19,677 nt of DNA, taken from NCBI GenBank assembly GCA_024682015.1, contig JAIKZT010000012.1, positions 1-19,677 of the forward strand. The letters are read 5' to 3'. This document shows positions 15,241 to 19,677 of the stretch, piece after piece. How positions within the stretch are numbered: position 1 is the first letter of the stretch; every line of letters begins with the position of its first letter. Below the pieces are notes generated by a model. The model was given only the letters and a program-made list of their open reading frames with translations. It was not told the origin of the DNA and made no database searches. The translations under genes and the position numbers were made by a program. This DNA is from Clostridia bacterium. Its GTDB lineage: Bacteria; Bacillota; Clostridia; Peptostreptococcales; Anaerovoracaceae.

Positions 15241-15271
15241 TTGCGCCTAGAGTCAAGGGACGTTTCTGCTG

Positions 15272-15332
15272 ACTCATTTTTTGCGGCTGGGAAAAAGTAT
15301 CCGCAAAATGCCTGTTTTCTGAATTTTGCGGA
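15272..15332. repeat. TTGCGGATA-family element, inverted copy with 10-bp hairpin
   Basis: A perfect 10-bp inverted repeat (TCCGCAAAAT 15300-15309 with ATTTTGCGGA 15323-15332) is visible. Read on the minus strand, 15308-15272 shows TTGCGGATA, then TTTC and GCCGC at the same spacing as the two plus-strand copies starting at 15516 and 15707, so this is a diverged inverted third copy. Confidence 0.65.
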
Positions 15333-15381
15333 ACGATTTGATCTCATTTTGTCTAATCCTGCGGCATTCAGAATGGAAGAG

Positions 15382-15417
15382 TATCCGCAATCTGCCATAA
15401 AGCAGGAATTGCGGATA
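15382..15417. repeat. TATCCGCAAT hairpin
   Basis: TATCCGCAAT (15382-15391) and ATTGCGGATA (15408-15417) form a perfect 10-bp inverted repeat, with inner CTGC/GCAG pairing. It is the most compact palindrome of the family. Confidence 0.7.
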
Positions 15418-15487
15418 TGAATATCAGCAGGCGATGCAGGGGTTGTTTAGTCTGGGTGCAGAAATCCCAGTTGGATCAGATAATTGT

Positions 15488-15552
15488 TATCCGCAACTAG
15501 GGTAAAACGTGTGATTTGCGGATATAGTTTCTCTGCCGCGTACAACGGAAGG
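15488..15552. repeat. 60-bp direct repeat, copy 1, with TATCCGCAA hairpin
   Basis: TATCCGCAA (15488-15496) is inverted at 15516-15524. From GCAACTAG at 15493 to 15552 the sequence matches 15684-15742 with a few substitutions and one indel; the last 37 bases or so, from TTTGCGG to CGGAAGG, are identical. Confidence 0.8.
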
Positions 15553-15623
15553 AGCAAAAGATCAACCTGGCAGCGGATACGCGACCAGTTGAACAAGCGG
15601 ATAACCAGACTCATAAGAAATTG

Positions 15624-15681
15624 TGGGACAAGGAACCGTCCCCATGTCTCAAAATGGGACAAGGAACCGTCCCCGTGTCTC
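15624..15681. repeat. Tandem 27-bp GGGACAAGGAACCGTCCCC repeats
   Basis: Two 27-bp units (15624-15650 and 15655-15681) differ at one base and are separated by AAAA. Each contains GGGAC/GTCCC and ends in TGTCTC, which can pair with GGGACA at the other end. From memory this resembles a motif scattered in many Firmicutes genomes, often near REP-associated transposase genes. No such gene is present here. Confidence 0.75.
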
Positions 15682-15683
15682 AC

Positions 15684-15742
15684 GCAACTAGTGTAAATGT
15701 GTAATTTGCGGATATAGTTTCTCTGCCGCGTACAACGGAAGG
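15684..15742. repeat. 60-bp direct repeat, copy 2
   Basis: This is the second copy of the 15493-15552 unit, 191 bases downstream and directly after the tandem 27-bp repeats. It lacks the leading TATC, so its hairpin partner is lost. The arrangement suggests that the 27-bp pair and flanking DNA lie between two copies of one element. Confidence 0.8.
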
Positions 15743-15745
15743 TAT

Positions 15746-15877
15746 GCGTTCTATATTTGTGAAAAGTCCCGATTTGGAACGTTTCACGTTCTATAATCGA
15801 AATATTTTCTGCATGAAACGGATTTGGCGTTCCATGCAGCATGAATCGGCAAATATAGAACGCCAAACGTTCTATAT
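15746..15877. repeat. CGTTCTATA palindrome cluster
   Basis: The GCGTTCTATATTTG arm (15746-15759) is perfectly inverted at 15850-15863. The latter also pairs with its right neighbour: ATATAGAACG (15853-15862) and CGTTCTATAT (15868-15877) form a 10-bp inverted repeat around 5 bases. Further hairpins are GAACGT-TTC-ACGTTC (15777-15791) and CTGCATG/CATGCAG (15809-15815 with 15833-15839). Alternative pairings are therefore possible. Confidence 0.7.
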
Positions 15878-15946
15878 CGCAAAATTCACAATTCTGGAAC
15901 GTCCGGGGTCATCCTCACCCAAGCGGATGGTGCTGATGGTTTCCGT

Positions 15947-16435
15947 TCAGCGGTCATTCGCCCGCTCCATGCGGATCTCCACCGCCTCAACGACGCGGCT
16001 CTCCATCTCCTCGCCGGTCGCGCGAAAGCCGCACTTTTCATAGAAACGGATGGCGCGTTCATTCTCCTTCAAGACCCAGAGGCATACGCCCGAATAGGCC
16101 GACAGCATCGAAAGCCCGGCTTCCATCAGCCGCTGTCCCACACCGGTTCCGTAATACGCCGATAACACGTACAGCGCGAAGATCTCTCCCATGCCGGGGG
16201 CTTCTTCTCCGCGGTCGCCATAGCATACGAACCCGATGACCCTGCCATCCTCTTCCGCAATGAGCGTATTCTGCGGCCATCGAAAAGCCATGTCTTCACA
16301 CTTTTGCAGCGTAAGTCTGTCCAGATATGTCTGGCTCACTAGGCCTGGATAGGCTTCGTGCCAGGCCTTCCAATGCACAAAAGCCTTTCCCCGGATTTCT
16401 TCATCCGTCTCCATGGGTTTAATCTGAATGTTCAT
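15947..16435 (-). CDS. GNAT family N-acetyltransferase
   Basis: The 162-residue protein has the single-domain GNAT fold. It shows a motif A region GEIFALYVLSAYYGTGVGQR (about residues 83-102) with the acetyl-CoA pyrophosphate loop YGTGVG, and motif B WVLKENERAIRFYEKCGF. The WPQNTLIAEEDGRVIGFVCYG stretch gives the central strands. It transfers an acetyl group from acetyl-CoA to an amine, but the acceptor (small molecule, peptide or antibiotic) cannot be told. The Shine-Dalgarno (GAGG, 12 bases upstream) is weak. It is a stand-alone gene beside the repeat mosaic, with an intermediate base composition. Confidence 0.88.
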   Translation of the reverse strand: MNIQIKPMETDEEIRGKAFVHWKAWHEAYPGLVSQTYLDRLTLQKCEDMAFRWPQNTLIAEEDGRVIGFVCYGDRGEEAPGMGEIFALYVLSAYYGTGVGQRLMEAGLSMLSAYSGVCLWVLKENERAIRFYEKCGFRATGEEMESRVVEAVEIRMERANDR

Positions 16436-16676
16436 GGGATACCATTTCCTCGTTTTGAAATGTCAGAGAATCCGAAAAGTCTCATGGGTCCGGTCCGCCG
16501 GTCTGTTCTGCGATCTCAGGCAGGATCTCAGTAGCGCGACGTCCGCTCTACCCGGCATCACGGCCGCTGACCCACAGATGAACCGATCGGCATCCGGCAG
16601 CTGTTTATAACAAGACCTCGCCTGCAAGAAGAATAAGCATAGCTGTGCGCGGCTTTTGATGCGGGTCATGATGGTT
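16436..16676. other. Intergenic stretch without recognisable genes
   Basis: I see no credible coding sequence, RNA gene or terminator. There is a short direct repeat GATCTCAG-GCAG-GATCTCAG at about 16512-16531. The DNA directly adjoins the VOC fossil and may be further decayed gene material. Confidence 0.5.
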
Positions 16677-16727
16677 GCCATCTTGCATCGGCGTTCCCGC
16701 TTCTATCAATCTACTTTCCGGATCATA
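16677..16727 (-). pseudogene. Fossil 3' end of a second VOC (glyoxalase-like) gene
   Basis: These 51 bases align without gaps to 17566-17616, the 3' end of the intact VOC gene, with 43 of 51 identical by hand count. On the minus strand the fossil still reads YDPESRLIEAGTPM against YDPDGNLIEVGTPM in the intact gene. The stop codon has become CAA. The break on the 5' side falls within about 10 bases of the methyltransferase stop codon. The rest of this VOC copy is missing. Confidence 0.8.
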
Positions 16728-16736
16728 ACCATAGCA

Positions 16737-17531
16737 TCAATTTCGTTTTCTGCCTACATATAGCAGATGGCTTGAACTGCCCAGCATTTCACGCTTTTCA
16801 CATATGTGCATCTGATAATCAGCAAAAGCCCGGAAGTCCTCATCAGTCATTGAAAAATCCGGTCTGGCCTCTGCAATTTCAAGGACATTATCCACCGCTA
16901 CTGTCGTTATATGATCAACAGGCTTGCTTTCAAATAACTCCTCAAACTCACATACATCAAATCCGGTAAAAAGCTGCTCTTTGAAATGCCTCACCTTGTA
17001 ATCCTTGTTGAAGTTCTCTTTTATCCCTGCCGTTGTCGGCAAAAAATCATACAGATAATTTGTACAGATGATCGCATGAGCCGATAAGAAGGCAACCAGA
17101 ATTACGCCTCCAGGCTTCGTTACCCTGATTGCTTCATCCAAGGCCTTGTGCTGATCTTTTGAGTCATAAAGATGATACATCGGGCCAAATGAAAGGGTGA
17201 TGTCGAACGAATCGTCCCCAAATCTCCCCAGGTCCAACGCGTCTCCTTGAAAGGCTTCTACATTCGCTACTCTCTTTGATTTTTCTTTCAGTTCCTGCAG
17301 ATTCTTCTCTACCAATTCTATTGCAGATACATGAAAACCTTCCTTTGCAAGCGCAATGGAATACCTGCCCGTTCCTGCGCCGATTTCCAATATTCGGTCG
17401 CCTTCTTTTGCGAACTTATGAATATAATTCATGGTAACAAAATGTTCGAGCTGGCCCTGGCGTTTTATTTCTAAGCGCTTATCCTCATCGATGCTTTCAT
17501 AAAAGCTCTTTATGATTTCAGTCCTGTCCAT
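16737..17531 (-). CDS. Class I SAM-dependent methyltransferase
   Basis: The 264-residue protein has a Rossmann methyltransferase core at about residues 35-160. Motif I is ILEIGAGTGRYS (about 47-58), the acidic end of strand 2 is AIELVEKN, DALDL is in motif II, FGPMYHLYD is in motif IV and KPGGVILVAF in motif V. The C-terminal 100 residues form a family-specific cap. It resembles UbiE/SmtA-type methyltransferases of small molecules; the substrate is unknown. Base composition is AT-rich compared with the left half of the window. It is flanked by an intact VOC gene (40 bases upstream) and a VOC fossil, which suggests arrival or duplication by recombination. The ribosome binding site is weak (GTGGAA). 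Confidence 0.87.
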   Translation of the reverse strand: MDRTEIIKSFYESIDEDKRLEIKRQGQLEHFVTMNYIHKFAKEGDRILEIGAGTGRYSIALAKEGFHVSAIELVEKNLQELKEKSKRVANVEAFQGDALDLGRFGDDSFDITLSFGPMYHLYDSKDQHKALDEAIRVTKPGGVILVAFLSAHAIICTNYLYDFLPTTAGIKENFNKDYKVRHFKEQLFTGFDVCEFEELFESKPVDHITTVAVDNVLEIAEARPDFSMTDEDFRAFADYQMHICEKREMLGSSSHLLYVGRKRN

Positions 17532-17571
17532 CTTTTTATTCCACTTCCATTAAAAAACCATAGCCGCCATC

Positions 17572-17934
17572 CTACATCGGCGTTCCCACTTCTATCAGGT
17601 TACCGTCCGGATCATAGAAACGGATGACTTTCTGTCCCCAGCTGTGTGTCGTGAGTCTGTTGACATAGTGCACTTCCGGATAATACCTTTCAAGTTTTTC
17701 AATAAACCCATCCAAGTCGGCTTCTTCAAAGTATAACTCGCAGGAATTGTTTTCCGGCATGATTTCTTTTCCGAGAAACTCTTTCCAGTATTTCTCTTCC
17801 TGCAATACCAGCCCATCCGTCAGGACAATGTTTCCGTCATTATCAAGGATCACATCGAAACCGAACAGATCATGATAGAACTTTCTGGATCTTTCAATAT
17901 CTTTTACAACTATCAGGAAGTTTTTAAACCTCAT
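17572..17934 (-). CDS. VOC superfamily (glyoxalase/bleomycin resistance-like) protein
   Basis: The 120-residue protein has the two beta-alpha-beta-beta-beta modules of the VOC fold: NFLIVVKDIERSRKFYHDLFGF at the start and VIRFYDPDGNLIEVGTP at the end. The last module carries the usual metal-ligand Glu (LIEVG). The first strand has Asn where many metal-dependent relatives have His (IxHxxLxV pattern), so metal binding may be altered. Members include glyoxalase, dioxygenases and drug-binding proteins; this short single-domain form cannot be assigned further. GGGGAG at 4 bases supports the start. The 3' end is duplicated beyond the neighbouring methyltransferase gene. Confidence 0.85.
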   Translation of the reverse strand: MRFKNFLIVVKDIERSRKFYHDLFGFDVILDNDGNIVLTDGLVLQEEKYWKEFLGKEIMPENNSCELYFEEADLDGFIEKLERYYPEVHYVNRLTTHSWGQKVIRFYDPDGNLIEVGTPM

Positions 17935-18050
17935 GTCTCTCCCCTTCTTCGTTAGCTGATCAATCCTGCTGCGATGTCAAGTGATGGAATCCATCTGCAG
18001 AATAGAACCGAAACAGATTCCTGTTTGAGCTGATCTGCACAGATCTGGAT

Positions 18051-18641
18051 TTAACGAGATACCCATTCAAGCAAATATCTGTAGTGTAGGGCATAGCGGA
18101 TCCTTGCACCGGGCAGTTCCTGTTTAACGATGCTGCGGACGTCTTTCATTCGTAGAAGATTGTAATCCGTTTTGATCCCCAGTTCCTCGGATGTTTTCAT
18201 GTGATGGAAAGACGATATGACTTTAGAAGGGATTACCCGGGCTGCTTCCAGAACCCAATCTGTTATGACAGAAGGCGATGCAAGGCCAACAATCAGGATC
18301 TTACCGGATGGTGACAGAAGAGATCTCGCCTTTTGCAGCGCTTTTGCCATGTCCATATGATGGATGGAGGCTATAAAAACAATGGCATCAAATGCCTTGT
18401 CCGGCATGAAGTCCTCGAAACTGCAGCGGGTGAACCTCACAAAACCATCATTCGGCACGGATTGCGCTTTTTCTATACAATGATTATCGGTATCAATTCC
18501 AACAATTCTCTTTATGCCATCATTAAGGAATAAGGTAAGAGAGCCGTCACCACAGCCAACATCCAGAATGGTACGGCAACTCGCTGTTTTCTTCTGTACC
18601 CAAGGATAATAAGCAGAATTATGATTCCAATACATATTCAT
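18051..18641 (-). CDS. Class I SAM-dependent methyltransferase (second)
   Basis: The protein has 196 residues from the ATG at 18641, with GAGG 9 bases upstream. GTG codons at 18644 and 18647 are closer to the Shine-Dalgarno and less likely starts. The N-terminal MYWNHNSAYYPWV is a pattern seen in small methyltransferases. Motif I is ILDVGCGDGSLTLFL, the strand-2 acid is GIDTDN, and FDAIVFIASIHHMD and LSPSGKILIVGL are motifs IV and V. It is not similar enough to the 16737-17531 enzyme to be a recent duplicate. The substrate is unknown. It has its own promoter and is AT-rich like its neighbours. Confidence 0.87.
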   Translation of the reverse strand: MNMYWNHNSAYYPWVQKKTASCRTILDVGCGDGSLTLFLNDGIKRIVGIDTDNHCIEKAQSVPNDGFVRFTRCSFEDFMPDKAFDAIVFIASIHHMDMAKALQKARSLLSPSGKILIVGLASPSVITDWVLEAARVIPSKVISSFHHMKTSEELGIKTDYNLLRMKDVRSIVKQELPGARIRYALHYRYLLEWVSR

Positions 18642-18669
18642 CACCACAAACCTCGGCCTGTCGGATTCT

Positions 18670-18698
18670 ATTATATCGGCAATGCATAATCATTTCCA
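18670..18698 (-). promoter_or_regulatory. Promoter for the second methyltransferase
   Basis: On the minus strand a perfect -10 TATAAT (18670-18675) is preceded by a 17-base spacer and TGGAAA (18693-18698), 4 of 6 matches to the -35 consensus. The expected start gives a leader of about 20 bases that includes the GAGG site. Confidence 0.55.
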
Positions 18699-18784
18699 CC
18701 GGTAAAACCAGTCGGGCCATCCTGTCTTCCATGGTTCACCCATCAAATGTTAACGCCCCTTTGCAGCGCTGCCTGAAGGACCTC

Positions 18785-18825
18785 AATGCTAACCCATTAG
18801 CATTTCTGGCATCCGGTTTAAACCG
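18785..18825. repeat. Two adjacent perfect palindromes, possible operator
   Basis: AATGCTAA (18785-18792) and TTAGCATT (18797-18804) flank 4 bases. Nine bases further CGGTTTAAACCG (18814-18825) is a continuous 12-bp palindrome. They lie about 90-130 bases upstream of the methyltransferase promoter, and neither has a U-tract. Confidence 0.5.
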
Positions 18826-18908
18826 CCTGAACGCCTGCTGCCGGACGTTTTATGTCCACACGCCCTGCCAAAGAGCCAGTTTTACACTTATGAAAGGCAT
18901 TTTCAGCA

Positions 18909-18948
18909 CAAAAACACTGGCAATTCCCGAATGCCGATTTTTGCCAGT
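18909..18948 (-). terminator. Terminator downstream of the RarD-type gene
   Basis: On the minus strand ACTGGCAA (18941-18948) pairs perfectly with TTGCCAGT (18916-18923) across 17 bases. It is followed by GTTTTTGTG, a run of five T close to the stem. It lies 35 bases after the transporter stop codon. Confidence 0.65.
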
Positions 18949-18983
18949 TCTCTTGCCAAAACTTCTTTAAACCCATGGCCGGG

Positions 18984-19677
18984 TCACGAGGCGCTGTCGC
19001 CCTGCCGCGCGGACCGGAACTCGCCGTATGTAAAGAACCCCAGCCCCACCCAGATGATGGCGAACGCGATGAACTGGGCGAACTCGAACGGTTCATGAAA
19101 GACGAAAATGCTTAAGACGAGCGAGATGGACGGCGAGATGTAACCGGCGAGCCCCGTCGCGAACAGGCCGGCTTTGTTGGCCGATTCGCCGAAGAGCATC
19201 AGAGGGATCGCCGTCAGCGCACCGGCAAACAGAAGGAGCAGCAGCTTCCAAGGGCTGTCCAAAGATGCGGCGAAAGCGCCTTTGCCGCATAGCTCAAAAT
19301 ACAGCATCGCCGCCAGAGCCAGCGGCGCCAGGAAGACCGTCTCGTAGAACAGCGACAGGACCGGCGGCTGCGACAGGCCTTTCTTGGCGGCGCCGTAAAC
19401 GGAAAACGACAGCGCCAACAGCAGCGAGATCGCCGGCAGGCGCTTGTAATGCAGCACGATCACGGCGATGCCGGCTGCGGCCAGGATAAGCGCGATCCGC
19501 TTGAACCCATCCAGTTTGTCGCCGAACAGAAACACGCCGAACAGGCAGACGACCATGGGCTCGATGTAATACCCGATGGATGTTTCGACAACGTGGTTCG
19601 CGTTCACCGCCCAGATGTACAGCGACCAGTTTACCGTAATGAGAACGCCCGCCAGAAAGAACTTCACCAGAAGCTTT
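18984..19677 (-). CDS. rarD: EamA/RarD-type transporter, C-terminal part (cut by window edge)
   Basis: About 231 residues are visible; RarD proteins have about 300, so the first two or so membrane helices lie beyond position 19677. The segment LITVNWSLYIWAVNANHVVE followed by TSIGYYIEPM is the RarD hallmark (NWxxYIWAV, SLGYxIxP). A second EamA repeat includes AGYISPSISLVLSIFVFHEP. At least seven hydrophobic helices remain visible. RarD proteins are drug/metabolite-transporter superfamily permeases; E. coli RarD is associated with chloramphenicol sensitivity, and the natural substrate is uncertain. The reading frame stays open to the window end, where a GTG would otherwise mimic a start. Composition is GC-rich like the left half of the window. 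Confidence 0.9.
   Translation of the reverse strand, partial: KLLVKFFLAGVLITVNWSLYIWAVNANHVVETSIGYYIEPMVVCLFGVFLFGDKLDGFKRIALILAAAGIAVIVLHYKRLPAISLLLALSFSVYGAAKKGLSQPPVLSLFYETVFLAPLALAAMLYFELCGKGAFAASLDSPWKLLLLLFAGALTAIPLMLFGESANKAGLFATGLAGYISPSISLVLSIFVFHEPFEFAQFIAFAIIWVGLGFFTYGEFRSARQGDSAS

Larger units (their letters stand above)
15241..15946. other. Gene-free repeat mosaic of about 700 bp between convergent genes
   Basis: No credible coding region is present; the short open frames here run across repeats and lack ribosome binding sites. The stretch consists of several unrelated repeat families listed separately and is clearly more AT-rich than the pspA side. It separates the ends of pspA (plus) and the GNAT gene (minus), a position where insertions do no harm. 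Confidence 0.8.
18699..18983. other. Intergenic region between RarD and methyltransferase genes
   Basis: Apart from a terminator and a promoter at its two ends and the palindromes listed separately, nothing coding is evident. Composition is AT-rich up to about 18970, where GC-rich coding sequence begins. Confidence 0.6.

Noticed and set aside
15272..15742. CRISPR array
   Set aside because: Repeats occur in both orientations with irregular spacing, units vary in length and no cas genes are present.
15447..15866. Minus-strand open frame of 139 codons in the repeat mosaic
   Set aside because: It runs straight across direct and tandem repeats, has no ribosome binding site and no plausible fold.
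17965..17995. TTGACA upstream of the VOC gene as a promoter
   Set aside because: A perfect -35-like hexamer is present on the minus strand, but no acceptable -10 lies at 16-18 bases.
18011..18026. Hairpin AAACAG/CTGTTT after the second methyltransferase as a terminator
   Set aside because: The stem is short and AT-rich, and no T-run follows on the minus strand.

Overview
The window looks like part of the chromosome of a GC-rich member of the Clostridia (Firmicutes). The grounds are a ylxM-ffh operon, strong AGGAGG-type ribosome binding sites, and a BadF/HgdC-type activase with a 2-hydroxyacyl-CoA dehydratase-like partner, which is typical of strict anaerobes. A SpoIIE/RsbU-type phosphatase beside a STAS protein also fits. 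I cannot name genus or species. Most genes lie on the minus strand; only the Gly-rich membrane protein and pspA are on the plus strand.

Left part (1-8414, minus strand, read from right to left). An M20 amidohydrolase and a GtrA-family membrane protein overlap by 8 bases. They are followed by an Orn/Lys/Arg decarboxylase. Next comes a three-gene unit: a membrane-anchored PP2C phosphatase, a STAS domain fused to an APH-like kinase (17-base overlap), and homoserine dehydrogenase. The unit ends in a hairpin whose stem also carries the -35 box of the ylxM-ffh promoter. ffh runs off the left edge.

Middle (8415-15240). An imperfectly palindromic element of about 200 bp (8491-8690) lies downstream of a two-gene acyl-CoA dehydratase activase system. 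Its 1001-residue protein carries two ATPase modules, and its 445-residue partner overlaps it by 10 bases. A divergent intergenic region with two facing extended -10 boxes separates this pair from a plus-strand operon encoding a Gly/Ser-rich two-TM protein and PspA, closed by a good terminator.

Right part (15241-18983). Base composition becomes visibly more AT-rich. About 700 bp without genes is a mosaic of at least four repeat families. Then come small accessory genes: a GNAT acetyltransferase, a SAM methyltransferase flanked by an intact VOC (glyoxalase-like) gene and a fossil of a second VOC 3' end, and another methyltransferase. This looks like a recombination hotspot. The window ends in a GC-rich RarD-type EamA transporter cut by the right edge.

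The best candidates for something undescribed are the phosphatase/STAS-kinase module, which may be a partner switch with kinase and antagonist in one polypeptide; the structured element at 8491-8690; and the repeat mosaic at 15272-15877. No CRISPR array, tRNA, rRNA, phage gene or intact transposase was seen.
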